From positions 1 through 64,000 of the forward strand of contig QHYE01000077.1 of the NCBI GenBank assembly GCA_003224055.1: a stretch of 64,000 nucleotides of DNA, in the 5' to 3' direction. Below are positions 17,131 through 25,024 of the stretch, piece after piece. Position 1 is the first letter of the stretch; every line of letters starts with the position of its first letter. The translations under genes and the position numbers were made by a program. Below the pieces are notes generated by a model that ran no database searches, was not told where the DNA came from, and saw only the letters and a program-made list of their open reading frames with translations. The stretch comes from Acidobacteriota bacterium. Lineage in GTDB: Bacteria; Acidobacteriota; Terriglobia; Acidiferrales; UBA7541.

Positions 17131-17340
17131 TCAATCCTTGAACTGGCGCGAGGTCACGGTGCGGCTGGCGACCTGGTTGGTGAGCGAGGATACGCCGGAA
17201 CCTTTGGAAAACAGTTTGCTGACCGCGCCGAGAACCAGGCTGGCGCCGAGCGAGAGAGCGGTGCTGAGGAGAAACGCGTTCAATCCGCCGGCGGCGAGCG
17301 TTGCCGCTATCCACGATATGACTGGAACAATGAATGGCAT
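17131..17340 (-). CDS. Small membrane or tail-protein-like fragment
   Basis: A 69-residue product with a long hydrophobic N-terminal region (two possible membrane segments, residues 3-23 and 26-44) and a polar tail. It begins one base after the stop of the double zinc-ribbon gene and ends three bases before the Ntn-hydrolase-like gene, so it is probably translated. The layout (hydrophobic start, then SKGSG and a VASRTVTSRQ stretch) recalls the beginning of some phage tail-tip proteins, which would make it a truncated relic. That resemblance is weak. Confidence 0.5.
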   Translation of the reverse strand: MPFIVPVISWIAATLAAGGLNAFLLSTALSLGASLVLGAVSKLFSKGSGVSSLTNQVASRTVTSRQFKD

Positions 17341-17341
17341 C

Positions 17342-18055
17342 TCAAATTTCCTTTCCGGAGGTTTTCCCGCCGGGCCTGGCGCCAGATTTCTGGTCGCCCG
17401 ACTTTTTCGGCTTGAGTCGATCGAAGAGGCTGGGTTTCTCTTCCGCGATCGGGGCCGCTTCGACTTTTGGTTCCTGGCTCAGAAGGCTCACCCGCCCCCC
17501 GGGTGACCTAACGCGTTCGCGGATTTGGTCCAATGGAAAAATATCGGGCGAGGGCATGGGAATTTTGTGATCCCAAGAGACTTCCATCCCGGTGATTCGC
17601 GTGTCGCCCGGCGCCGGCTCGGGAAGCAAAGATAGGCGAGCTGGACTTTGGCAGAGCGGACATGGATCAGCCCACGTGCCCTTGTGCTGGAATTTCTTTT
17701 CGACGGCGCCGCAGCTTTCACGAGAACACCGAATCAGCCAGGTTCCCGACTCCGGCACAATCTCTAGGGTGCGAATGAACGTCCCTTCCGCGGGCGGCGC
17801 CGCCGGCGCGATGGTCTTCTCTTCCATCGGCCGAGACGCCGCAACCGCGGGAGGTTCTACCAGCGCGGGCTCGTGAAGAAATCGTACCCACGCCGGATTT
17901 AGGCAACGCCGGCACGGTGGTGCTGGCTCCCCCTCGCGCAGGCTCAGCTTTTCGACGAAATTGCATCCGTCCTTCATGCAGCGGAGAATCCACACGCCTG
18001 ACGCCGACAATAGTTTGCCGGTGCGAACCGACGCCGGATTTTCTTTGGGTTTCAT
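17342..18055 (-). CDS. Double zinc-ribbon protein of the capsid operon
   Basis: With the start at 18055 (CGGAG upstream) the product has 237 residues; an upstream in-frame ATG at 18097 would add 14. It contains two copies of the same unit, C-x(4)-C...C-x2-C: CMKDGC...PPCRRC and, about 80 residues later, CSRESC...DPCPLC. Both are preceded by a G-W-x-I/L-RC strand, which indicates internal duplication of a zinc ribbon. The C-terminal third is low-complexity and charged (Lys/Gly-rich). It lies between a head-type protein and a small membrane protein. No known family is recognised. Confidence 0.6.
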   Translation of the reverse strand: MKPKENPASVRTGKLLSASGVWILRCMKDGCNFVEKLSLREGEPAPPCRRCLNPAWVRFLHEPALVEPPAVAASRPMEEKTIAPAAPPAEGTFIRTLEIVPESGTWLIRCSRESCGAVEKKFQHKGTWADPCPLCQSPARLSLLPEPAPGDTRITGMEVSWDHKIPMPSPDIFPLDQIRERVRSPGGRVSLLSQEPKVEAAPIAEEKPSLFDRLKPKKSGDQKSGARPGGKTSGKEI

Positions 18056-18166
18056 TCGTGAGGAACTCCGGAGCGCCGGCAGCGCATTGATGCCCATCGC
18101 TGCGCCGCCGCCGGTCCAGCCTGCGCATGCCGTGCGGAGGACGGCACGCGCAAAACCAAAACTTCT

Positions 18167-18580
18167 CTACGGCGTGGGCACCTTGGCCGGATCTGTGAGA
18201 ACCGCAAGCGCCGTCAACAGGGCCGCGGCGGCGTTGCTCGTAGTGGTGATTGTGAGCCTCACAAATCTCTTGCCGCCAATGTACCCGATCCTGAACTGCG
18301 AGCTTGGCGATGCGAATGTGAACGACGCGCCCGCCGGAGTGCCGAGGAGCTGGTCGGCAGGGACCGCCGCGGCGTCCGCAAGCGTCGGTGATTCACCGTG
18401 ATCGATCGTGGTCGTAAAAACGGCCGTTCCCGAAGCGATCGTGCCGCTGGCTATGATCACTTCCAAACTTTCGAAACCCAAGCGGTCAATGATTGAACTC
18501 ACGGTTGCTACGTTCGTTGAAATCGATTGCGGATCGATCGCGCGACGCACGGCGATCTCGTTGTGCAAATCTCGAGCCAT
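18167..18580 (-). CDS. Putative phage head-associated protein
   Basis: A 137-residue protein directly downstream of the capsid gene (73-base gap). Its layout matches a family of small proteins found beside HK97-type capsid genes: an N-terminal helix (MARDLHNEIAVRRAI), IDRLGFESLEVIIASGTI, a variable centre with DQLLGTPAG, and a C-terminal GYIGGKRFVRLTIT block. These are annotated as phage hypothetical or head-completion/decoration-like proteins. A capsid-related role is inferred from family pattern and position. Confidence 0.65.
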   Translation of the reverse strand: MARDLHNEIAVRRAIDPQSISTNVATVSSIIDRLGFESLEVIIASGTIASGTAVFTTTIDHGESPTLADAAAVPADQLLGTPAGASFTFASPSSQFRIGYIGGKRFVRLTITTTSNAAAALLTALAVLTDPAKVPTP

Positions 18581-18652
18581 TTTTTTCTCCTCTTCCGAAA
18601 AACCTCAGGGCTACCCCACCAGGGCAAAAGGCCCAAAATCGCCACTTCGCTT

Positions 18653-20020
18653 CTACGGAATGATTCCGTCGATCACGCAGAAATGCTCGGGGCGCGCGAG
18701 CACGACGTCGGCGCGAAGATAGGCGCGGATCCAAACCTGCAGGGCCCGAAACGCGCCAAAAGATGAGTCACCGCCTACGCGCGTGACTTCGATGTTCAGC
18801 TCCGTGCGCAGGCCGAGTAAAAGCTGGTTAAAATCACCAACGTAGGCCTCGGAGCTCACGTTTGACGAGCCTTTGGTGTTCGTGATCGGAATCTGATTGG
18901 TGATGAGTTTCTGCAAACTCTTGAATGACTCCGGCTGCTCGAGCGCGTCGTTCACAGTCGACTGAAATTTGTCGATGGTGCCCCAGGTGCGCGGCGCGAA
19001 AATCGCCGTTCGAGGAATCCCGTTTTTGGTCATGATCAACTGCATGGCTTGCGAGAACTGATTGAAGGTGGTGGTTGACGTGAACTGCGCCCCGTTCGTC
19101 CCGAGGTCGATCAGCTGCACGCCGCCGGCCAAGCCTAGGGAAGTGTTTTTAATTCCTAGGGGCGACGCCGCACTGCCATCGCCGCGGAGTGCCGCGCGAT
19201 CGAGCTCGAGCGCAAGGACTTTTGCCAGCGAGTTTTTCAAGACTGCGTCCAAATTCGACGCGTCTTCCACCAACTCCACCGAAGCACTGCACAGCGCCAT
19301 CAGCGTTCGCGCGCTGAGCCTGATCAGCCCAAACGTCGCATCCGAAAAGTTTGCCGGTTGATTCTCGACTTTCCAGCCGATTCCGGGATCTGCCGTGAGC
19401 TTGGCGATCGAGAGGGTGCTCTCGTTCATGGGCAAAGTAGTCGCGCCCGCCTGTAGCACCACTGCCTGGTTGCGCGCTAAGTCGATGATGTCGCCAGCAA
19501 GGGGGAAGGGAACCAGGACGCCGCCGAGGACGTCGGAGGATCCGCCGAGAGCACGAAGTTCGGCCTGCGCGTCCCGCCAATTTCCCGTCACTTTCGCTTT
19601 CACGATCCGGCCGAGCGACAACTCGTCGGCGCGAATCCCATCCGGCAGCTCGTCGGTCCTGCCCGTCAAGATCGATTCATCGATCCGGAGGCCTCGGACC
19701 TCGTTTCCTTTTGAATCAATGAAGCGCGGCGCCGGCTCGCGATACTCTTCCCCGATCTGTTCCGCCGGCACTTGTCGGCCATCGCGGCGCTCGAGTTCCT
19801 TGGTGGCATCGGCGAGCCGCTTGCCGCGATCGCCACTTTTGCCGCCGCCGGCGCCATGGATTTCGTTCCGCACCTTGTCGCTCTCGTCCATGTATTTGTC
19901 GAAGTCGGCGCTCTCTTGGGCGGTCATCTCGCGTTTTTCTTTCGCAGCGAGGTCGAAAATCGCGCGGCCCTGGGCCACCAGGGTGTTGCGCTTGGTTTGC
20001 AGCTCGAGCTTGGTTGCCAT
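18653..20020 (-). CDS. HK97-fold phage major capsid protein
   Basis: The 455-residue product starts at 20020 behind AGGAGA; an upstream in-frame ATG at 20128 lies beyond a terminator. The N-terminal ~85 residues are a charged coiled coil (TKRNTLVAQGRAIFDLAAKEKREMTAQE...), like the HK97 delta domain that acts as a scaffold and is cut off during maturation. After a linker comes the capsid core: GGVLVPFPLAGDIIDLAR, GWKVENQPANFSDATFG, LARTLMAL-like strand, VELVEDASNLDAVL and a RAALRGDGSAASPLGI segment, all hallmarks of the family. It is the only recognised virion gene of high certainty in the element. Confidence 0.92.
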   Translation of the reverse strand: MATKLELQTKRNTLVAQGRAIFDLAAKEKREMTAQESADFDKYMDESDKVRNEIHGAGGGKSGDRGKRLADATKELERRDGRQVPAEQIGEEYREPAPRFIDSKGNEVRGLRIDESILTGRTDELPDGIRADELSLGRIVKAKVTGNWRDAQAELRALGGSSDVLGGVLVPFPLAGDIIDLARNQAVVLQAGATTLPMNESTLSIAKLTADPGIGWKVENQPANFSDATFGLIRLSARTLMALCSASVELVEDASNLDAVLKNSLAKVLALELDRAALRGDGSAASPLGIKNTSLGLAGGVQLIDLGTNGAQFTSTTTFNQFSQAMQLIMTKNGIPRTAIFAPRTWGTIDKFQSTVNDALEQPESFKSLQKLITNQIPITNTKGSSNVSSEAYVGDFNQLLLGLRTELNIEVTRVGGDSSFGAFRALQVWIRAYLRADVVLARPEHFCVIDGIIP

Positions 20021-20048
20021 TCTGATTCTCCTGAAATTCGTTTGGGCC

Positions 20049-20079
20049 AAAAAAAAACGCTGGCTGAAAATCGCCAGCG
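20049..20079 (-). terminator. Intrinsic terminator in the leader of the capsid gene
   Basis: Read leftward, a perfect 7-bp stem (CGCTGGC / GCCAGCG) with an 8-base loop is followed immediately by nine T residues. The T-tract ends only 28 bases before the capsid start codon at 20020, and the ribosome-binding site fills much of that space. There is little room for a promoter between them, so upstream transcription reaching the structural genes would have to pass this terminator. Confidence 0.85.
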
Positions 20080-20304
20080 CTCGACTTGGGAGCCCCTCAA
20101 TTTTTTCTTTCCACTTCTGGTTGCCCATAGGGGCGGCCCGCGTTCGGACCCAGGAGGGAAAGCTAGAAACTCTACGATCTTAGGATGCCACTCAGAGTGA
20201 GCACGTCTACTGGAACTGAGGGACAGATTTCGAACACCAGCACTTTCGGAGAGCTCGAGCGCGGACTTGACCTTTTGGCCAGGGGCAGGCCTCGGCCACC
20301 TGTT

Positions 20305-20637
20305 TCACTTCGTCGGATCCGGTTCATGACCCATTTCTCCGTCTTCAGAGGCCTCGGCCGAGAACGTCTCGAACCAGTCCCGCTCTTGCCACATCGCATG
20401 GCCGTGGCGATGCAAATTGACCATCACATCCAACAGCGTCTTGAACACTGGGAGCGGCAAAATTCCCAACCCGCGTTCGACTTCGATGCCCGTATAGGCC
20501 GTCACCCGCAACCAGAACGGGGCGAACATGTCCAGCCAGGTTAGGTACTCGCGGTTCCCGCCATGAATGCGGTTCAACTCTTCCGCCGCGGAGTCCGCCA
20601 GCTTCTGATACTCCTCGTTCGTTGCGGGTTCACTCAT
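20305..20637 (-). CDS. Hypothetical element protein (110 aa)
   Basis: Start taken at 20637 (MSEPATNEEYQK), behind a GAGGAAGAG ribosome-binding site and overlapping the stop of the preceding gene by four bases. The protein is acidic, mostly helical and has a hydrophobic central stretch (WLDMFAPFWLRVTAYTGIEVERGLGILPLPVF). The frame is open further upstream but that extension overlaps two coupled genes. No family is recognised. Confidence 0.6.
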   Translation of the reverse strand: MSEPATNEEYQKLADSAAEELNRIHGGNREYLTWLDMFAPFWLRVTAYTGIEVERGLGILPLPVFKTLLDVMVNLHRHGHAMWQERDWFETFSAEASEDGEMGHEPDPTK

Positions 20638-20822
20638 TTTTTTCTCTTCCTCGGGACGAGTACCGTAACGAATTCGTCGCAGGGGGGGCCCTCCCATAAT
20701 CCTCGGCCGCGCGCGCGCGATTGCGTAGCCGGTATCCGTCGCAAAGGCTGTAGCTTTTTGCACGCCATTGGGTACAAAGGCTTTACCTGCCGCGCCAGGT
20801 TCGTGCGAACGCGCGTGTTCAT
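20634..20822 (-). CDS. Small basic element protein (62 aa)
   Basis: A 62-residue, strongly basic product. Both ends overlap neighbours by four bases (ATGA), which is the main support for translation. It contains two Cys residues well apart and ends in PRKRKK. Nucleic-acid binding is conceivable from charge only. No family is recognised. Confidence 0.45.
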   Translation of the reverse strand: MNTRVRTNLARQVKPLYPMACKKLQPLRRIPATQSRARGRGLWEGPPCDEFVTVLVPRKRKK

Positions 20823-21052
20823 GGTCGTGTTCTTCGCGTGAACCTTGCCTCAATGAACGGTATAAGTCTCCCCTCGGGAATGACAGGAAAGTCTTTCGAT
20901 TCAATGAGTAAGATGAAGGAATGCGTCTTCCGCTCCTCTTCGAGAACTTCGATCACGTTGGTGTCAGCTGGTAATCGTGAACTCCACACTTCATTGCTGC
21001 GCAGAAAAGAGTTCAAGAATTCCCCGGAAATTCTGAGTTTCCGAACACTCAT
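20819..21052 (-). CDS. Hypothetical element protein (77 aa)
   Basis: The start at 21052 (MSVRKLRISGEFLNSFL) overlaps the stop of the upstream gene by ATGA. An in-frame ATG at 21097 would overlap that gene by 49 bases and is less likely. The product alternates predicted strands and helices and contains a VIEVLEEER...SFILLIES core. No family is recognised. Confidence 0.55.
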   Translation of the reverse strand: MSVRKLRISGEFLNSFLRSNEVWSSRLPADTNVIEVLEEERKTHSFILLIESKDFPVIPEGRLIPFIEARFTRRTRP

Positions 21053-21378
21053 TGCGGGTTTGCCTCTCTTTCGCTGCGGTAGCCGATCCATTCCCAATCG
21101 TCGTCATAGAACATGCCAACATAGAGCCCAGGCCGTCCGTATCTTTTCAGATCGATGAGCATCTGAGCTGCGAACCCAAGAGCCTGCGCTTCTTTATAGT
21201 CGCCCCTCTTCCTTGCAGATCTCGAGTCGCGCCGAAGACGCGCGACCGTAGAAGAAATCCAGCCGTTCGCCGTGCGGTGAGGGAATCTATTCGTCTGGGC
21301 TTTCGCGCAAACTTCCCGCGAATCGAATTCCAAGAAACTCTCGTCTTCTTCCCTCGGCGCATCTAGGAGCGCACGCAC
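21049..21378 (-). CDS. Hypothetical element protein (109 aa)
   Basis: First of a chain of four genes coupled by four-base overlaps, starting 24 bases after the replication-initiator stop. The 109-residue product has a charged N-terminus, a basic helix (STVARLRRDSRSARKRGDYKEAQALGFAAQMLIDLKRYG, only described here by its Arg/Lys-rich face) and an aromatic C-terminus (GMFYDDDWEWIGY). No family is recognised. Confidence 0.6.
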   Translation of the reverse strand: MRALLDAPREEDESFLEFDSREVCAKAQTNRFPHRTANGWISSTVARLRRDSRSARKRGDYKEAQALGFAAQMLIDLKRYGRPGLYVGMFYDDDWEWIGYRSEREANPQ

Positions 21379-21401
21379 TGGCCACCTCTCACATGGTTAA
21401 C

Positions 21402-22148
21402 TCACCGATGCCACCGACCAAATGTCTGCCTATATGCGCTGCTCGAATTGCCGGGAGTCGGTGATTCAACGAGAACACGGCGGCCAACCAAAGCCGGCCC
21501 GGGTCTGACGCAGTCTGGACCGACGCGAAAATCCCAATGACAGCGCCATGCATCACGCCCAATGTACCGCCCGATGTAGAAGCCCGCATCTTTCTCCCAC
21601 GGCAAGATCCGATTGAACCCGGCGCCGGTCCACAACATTTCCTGCAAATCTTTCCAGCGGTATTCGAACAGCCCGGACCACGAAAGACCGCAGTGCAAAT
21701 GAAGCCGGCCACCACTTTCGCCGAACTGATGCACGACGAAGAATTCGACCCGGCCATGCACTTCTCGCTCAATCCAGGAAATCATGCGTTCGAAAAAATG
21801 CTGCACGAAATCAGGGAAAGGCTGAGCTTGCTCCATTGGAAAACCGCGAGCCCACGGAAAATCCTGCGTCCGAAAGGTCAACGTCAAGAACCAAAGCCAG
21901 CGACGTGCCAGAGTGCGTCGCCCCAGATCATCGATGAATTCACCAATGCGATCGGAAAAGCAGAGCCGACAAGAACAGGGCGCTCGGTGTTTTCTACGAC
22001 GCAACTTTCGGCACGGAAAGCACGGACAGAAGGCACGCCGCATCGATGTTCGATTGCACAATCTTGGTGCAATGCGTTCGTCGGGATAATTTACGCGCAG
22101 GGTGCCCGCAACTCCTTCAATCGTCGGGCACTTAGCTTTTTTTCCCAT
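21402..22148 (-). CDS. Rolling-circle (HUH) replication initiator, microvirus VP4-like
   Basis: A 248-residue protein with the three Rep motifs in order: motif I FLTLTF (87-92), motif II with HLH (His150, His152) in GGRLHLHCGL, and motif III YIGRYIGRD with Tyr191 and Tyr195. Upstream are Cys pairs (CPCFPC and PCSCRLCF), as in microvirus Rep proteins where a C-x2-C element precedes the HUH domain. Such enzymes nick one strand at an origin and stay bound through the tyrosine, driving rolling-circle replication. This implies that the excised element replicates as a circle through ssDNA. The nick site itself is not identified. The ATG at 22148 lacks a good ribosome-binding site, so the exact start is uncertain. 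Confidence 0.78.
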   Translation of the reverse strand: MGKKAKCPTIEGVAGTLRVNYPDERIAPRLCNRTSMRRAFCPCFPCRKLRRRKHRAPCSCRLCFSDRIGEFIDDLGRRTLARRWLWFLTLTFRTQDFPWARGFPMEQAQPFPDFVQHFFERMISWIEREVHGRVEFFVVHQFGESGGRLHLHCGLSWSGLFEYRWKDLQEMLWTGAGFNRILPWEKDAGFYIGRYIGRDAWRCHWDFRVGPDCVRPGPALVGRRVLVESPTPGNSSSAYRQTFGRWHR

Positions 22149-22185
22149 GCAGTTTCGAGCCGTCGTCCGGGCACACCCCGTGGAA

Positions 22186-22680
22186 TCAAGTATGAGAGCG
22201 AGGAACCCCCACCCCCGCCTCCCCCGCGCAAAACCCCGCGCGGGGGAGGAGCGCGTTTACGTCCCTGACGGCGGCACGGCGCATTCCGTGGGCCAGGTGT
22301 TGCGGTCGTTTTGGAGGCCGACTGCGCGTGTCTGCGTTATCGCGCGTAACTTCGATTTCGAAGTTCGGCCGCGGCGAACCCTTCGTGGTAGGCTTTACCC
22401 CAGTACACGCCAAATGAACGTTGTCCCCGACTAAAAGGCACTGCAGGCCTGCGGCTTGCAGTGCCATCCTGAAACCGGTTAGATTCCCGACCGAAATACG
22501 ATCCACAGACTCGCCTCCCAACTCGACCGGATTCAAGAGATCCAGGACATAGCAAGGCCCGTTCTCGCTTTCGAATGCGCGACAGACCCTGCCAGCGATC
22601 TTCACGCCAGGTTTCCAAAACTCCGCGGAGAGAAAGACGCTGTCGGCATCCTCCGTCCGCCCCTTGAACGTTCTGCTCAT
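22186..22680 (-). CDS. Possible ssDNA-binding protein of the element
   Basis: A 164-residue protein 38 bases upstream of the HUH Rep gene, with AAAGGAGAAAAAA before its start. The first ~115 residues look like a compact strand-rich domain (VKIAGRVCRAFES...CYVLDLL...VEL..., then GDNVHLACTGVKPT...FEIEV), which is suggestive of an OB fold. The remaining C-terminal residues are Arg/Ala-rich and less convincing; a frameshift there is possible. Its pairing with a rolling-circle initiator makes ssDNA binding a sensible guess, nothing more. Confidence 0.5.
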   Translation of the reverse strand: MSRTFKGRTEDADSVFLSAEFWKPGVKIAGRVCRAFESENGPCYVLDLLNPVELGGESVDRISVGNLTGFRMALQAAGLQCLLVGDNVHLACTGVKPTTKGSPRPNFEIEVTRDNADTRSRPPKRPQHLAHGMRRAAVRDVNALLPRAGFCAGEAGVGVPRSHT

Positions 22681-22802
22681 TTTTTTCTCCTTTTACTGAA
22701 GTTTTTGTTTCAAACCTAGGGACACACCTGCAGCTCACTCACTCCGAACGACAATGCGGTCTGTTTCTTGTTCCGCGCATCGCAGTTCTCGGTGTGGAAG
22801 TT

Positions 22803-23117
22803 TCAGAACGACCTTGCGGACCTGGCTGAACGCCGCGGGCTAGAACGTCGATGTATTGCCGGCTTCCGGATCGCGGCCGGCGTTACGGCAGCCTCTTCTA
22901 AAAACTTTAAGAGGTCCGTCATGACGTACCGAACGGAGCCGCCGACTTTTCGGTATCGAAGCCCATAGCGCTTTTTGCATCGCCAGATGGAAAGCGTTTG
23001 AGGTTTAACCCCGAGAACGCGAGCGGCTTGCTCTGTAGTCAAGAGTGTGGGCACGTTGATCGGCGACGTCGCGTTCGGCGCTAGGCTTGCAGACGGGCCT
23101 TGGCTTTTTCTCTCCAT
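22803..23117 (-). CDS. Excisionase/AlpA-like helix-turn-helix protein
   Basis: With the start at 23117 (CAGGAG upstream) the product has 104 residues. The core LLTTEQAARVLGVKPQTLSIWRCKKRYGL...RKVGGSVRY...DLLKFLEEAA is the winged helix of the MerR-like HTH_17/excisionase group. Flanking tails are Ser/Ala/Arg-rich. Such proteins assist element excision or regulate its genes. It is the first gene after the predicted leftward promoter and precedes the replication genes. Confidence 0.78.
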   Translation of the reverse strand: MERKSQGPSASLAPNATSPINVPTLLTTEQAARVLGVKPQTLSIWRCKKRYGLRYRKVGGSVRYVMTDLLKFLEEAAVTPAAIRKPAIHRRSSPRRSARSARSF

Positions 23118-23281
23118 GTTCTGCTCCTGATGACGCGGGCGAATCGTTTCAGGGCGCAGCAATGCAGCAGCCTGCGCCCCCTTATGGCCGGACATCTCTC
23201 GAATTTCACGAGAGCGGGATTAGTGGATTCCTTTACCTTACGGTGGGGAACTGCTTTACGTGGAAAGTGCGAAACGAGGAG

Positions 23282-23311
23282 AGCCTACATCTGCGTCCCC
23301 GACCTTGTCAA
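23282..23311 (-). promoter_or_regulatory. Predicted leftward promoter of the excision/replication operon
   Basis: Reading leftward, a perfect TTGACA (23311-23306) is followed 18 bases later by TAGGCT (23287-23282), in the 237-base gap between the integrase stop and the excisionase-like start. It would drive the excisionase, ssDNA-binding-like and Rep genes. The -10 match is only partial. Confidence 0.4.
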
Positions 23312-23354
23312 CAATTTTTAACCGGAGTAACTGAGGATATCGCTTATTTACTTT

Positions 23355-24554
23355 TTATGTCCGGCCAGGGCGGCCGCTTCCGAGACGCCCCGCACGCATC
23401 GCTTTCGTTGCGGTTTCCATCGCTGCTCGCACCGGGCTTTCCTCGAGCCGAGCATAAATCTGGGTTGCCGCGAGGCTGCGATGCCCTAATGTTTTTCCAA
23501 TCACCGGAAGACTGAACCCTTTGCCCGCCATCCAGGAGCCCATTGTTCGCCGCAGATCGTGAAATCTCAGATCGCTCAAGCCCGCACGCTTTCGGAGCCG
23601 CGCCCACCGTTCCTTCGGATCAATCAGGTGACCGGTCTTGCCGCGCCCCGGGAATACAAATTCGCTCTTCCCATCTTTTGCCTGCCGTTTCTTTAGCATC
23701 TCGATCGCAAACGGCATAAGCGGCACGTGAATGGCCTCCCCGGCCTTCGCCTCTCCTTCTGGGATGGTCCACATTGCGTTCTCGAGATCCACTTGCTCCC
23801 ACCGCATCGCGAGAACATTACCGCGGCGCGCGCCGGTATAAAGTGCGAGGTAGATTAAATCCCGCAGGTCCCGACTCCGCTCGTTCTTCACGGCTTTCAG
23901 GAACGGGAGCATTTCCTCCGCTTGGATGAACCGGTCACGTTTCCGTTCAGGGAATAGTCGAATCCCCAGCACGGGGTTCGGACCGACAAAGGCCTCCCTG
24001 GCGCTTGCCCAATTGAAAAGTGAGCGCAGAAGCTGCATGGCCCTGTTCGACGTATAAGGTCCGCGCTGCCGTTCGATCGCGTGTTGCAATCTCTCCACAT
24101 CGCTTCTCTGGATTTCGTGCAGCTTGCGGTCTTTGAGAGGCGAGAGGCACGCCTTGAAAAACCATCGCGGATTACGTGGGCATTTGTTGCGGACCTCCAC
24201 GTGTTCCTTGAGATAGGTGTCGAAGAGCTCTTGGAGCGTTGGATTGTGTACCAGGGTCCGCCGCGCCCTGGCGGGATTCAACCCTTTAGCGATATCCGAG
24301 TTCAGCGCTTCCGTGCGCCCTCGCGCCTGTTCGACCGTGACATCCGGGAATGGCCCGATGCGAATGCGCTCGGGCCGACCTTCGATCTTCCGATAGAGGA
24401 AAAAGGTTTTTTTTCCTTTAGGAGTCACTGAAAGGCAGAGCCCGCGCGCCACCTCGTCATGATAGTAAGCAGGCTGTCTGCCCGTCGGCGCCGGCTTGGA
24501 CTCCAGGACACGTTTGGTGAAGTTGAATTTTTGCGTTGTTCTGTTTTTGGTCAT
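23355..24554 (-). CDS. int: P4-type tyrosine integrase
   Basis: A 399-residue site-specific recombinase. The N-terminal Arm-DNA-binding (DUF4102) domain is seen in YHDEVARGLCLSVTPKGKKTFF...RIRIGPFPDVTVEQAR; the SAM-like core-binding domain follows around residues 105-195. The catalytic domain has Arg243 (TGARRGN), His332-x-x-Arg335 (HDLRR), His358 (LGH) and the nucleophile Tyr367 (QIYAR), so it should be active. Its position near the right repeat and the use of a tRNA gene as target fit P4-type elements. Its start overlaps the stop of the small upstream gene by four bases. Confidence 0.95.
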   Translation of the reverse strand: MTKNRTTQKFNFTKRVLESKPAPTGRQPAYYHDEVARGLCLSVTPKGKKTFFLYRKIEGRPERIRIGPFPDVTVEQARGRTEALNSDIAKGLNPARARRTLVHNPTLQELFDTYLKEHVEVRNKCPRNPRWFFKACLSPLKDRKLHEIQRSDVERLQHAIERQRGPYTSNRAMQLLRSLFNWASAREAFVGPNPVLGIRLFPERKRDRFIQAEEMLPFLKAVKNERSRDLRDLIYLALYTGARRGNVLAMRWEQVDLENAMWTIPEGEAKAGEAIHVPLMPFAIEMLKKRQAKDGKSEFVFPGRGKTGHLIDPKERWARLRKRAGLSDLRFHDLRRTMGSWMAGKGFSLPVIGKTLGHRSLAATQIYARLEESPVRAAMETATKAMRAGRLGSGRPGRT

Positions 24555-24838
24555 TGATCCTGCCCGGGCAGTTCTTCTTCACGCCGGCGCAGTTCCTTCC
24601 GCAGCCGCGCGACGTCTTCTGCCGCATCCTGGAGGATCTCGGCGAATCCGTAGGCAATGGCTCCGCTCACTGGCTCATTGCCTTCCTTCGTGAGCTCCTC
24701 GAGAAGCAGGGCGACGGACCGAATCTTTTTTTCCAGAGCCAACGGGTCGCCGGGTCTGAGCGTGAATGCTTCGTCTAGAATTTCTTGATCCAGGTCCATT
24801 TTGGGTTCGGTGTTGGGGTTCGGTTCCGCTGCCATCAC
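24551..24838 (-). CDS. Small acidic coiled-coil protein upstream of integrase
   Basis: A 95-residue acidic protein coupled to the integrase gene by a four-base overlap. It is mostly helical (ILDEAFTLRPGDPLALEKKI..., and a C-terminal heptad-like ILQDAAEDVARLRKELRRREEEL). It could be a regulator or cofactor of recombination, but no family is recognised. Confidence 0.6.
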   Translation of the reverse strand: MMAAEPNPNTEPKMDLDQEILDEAFTLRPGDPLALEKKIRSVALLLEELTKEGNEPVSGAIAYGFAEILQDAAEDVARLRKELRRREEELPGQDQ

Positions 24839-24880
24839 TCCTCCAATTGCGCGGACCCTATGCGCGCGAGCCGCCCGCCG

Positions 24881-24944
24881 TTGCTACGAATTTGCTACCT
24901 TTCGCATCAATTTGGCGGAACAGGGGTGAATTCGTCGGGTAGCA
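24881..24944. promoter_or_regulatory. Repeated TGCTAC motifs near attR
   Basis: TTGCTAC occurs at 24881-24887 and again at 24892-24898, extended there to TGCTACC, and its complement GGTAGCA lies at 24938-24944. The three copies sit between the start of the int operon and the right attachment repeat, where arm-type integrase sites or an operator would be expected. Function is inferred from position only. Confidence 0.3.
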
Positions 24945-25024
24945 TTTCTGTTGGAAAGATACGCCAATCGTCAATAATTGTAAACAAATATGAATGGGGA
25001 TGCGCCAGACGGGTTGAATCCCCG

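Noticed and set aside
18653-20020. Encapsulin instead of phage capsid
   Set aside because: The long N-terminal coiled-coil scaffold-like domain, nearby head-type protein and integrase favour a viral capsid, although a shell without packaging genes cannot be ruled out.
20172-20327. Possible 51-residue basic gene between the coupled block and the capsid terminator
   Set aside because: It has a weak GGAG site but overlaps the previous gene out of the ATGA pattern and has no recognisable sequence; not enough support.
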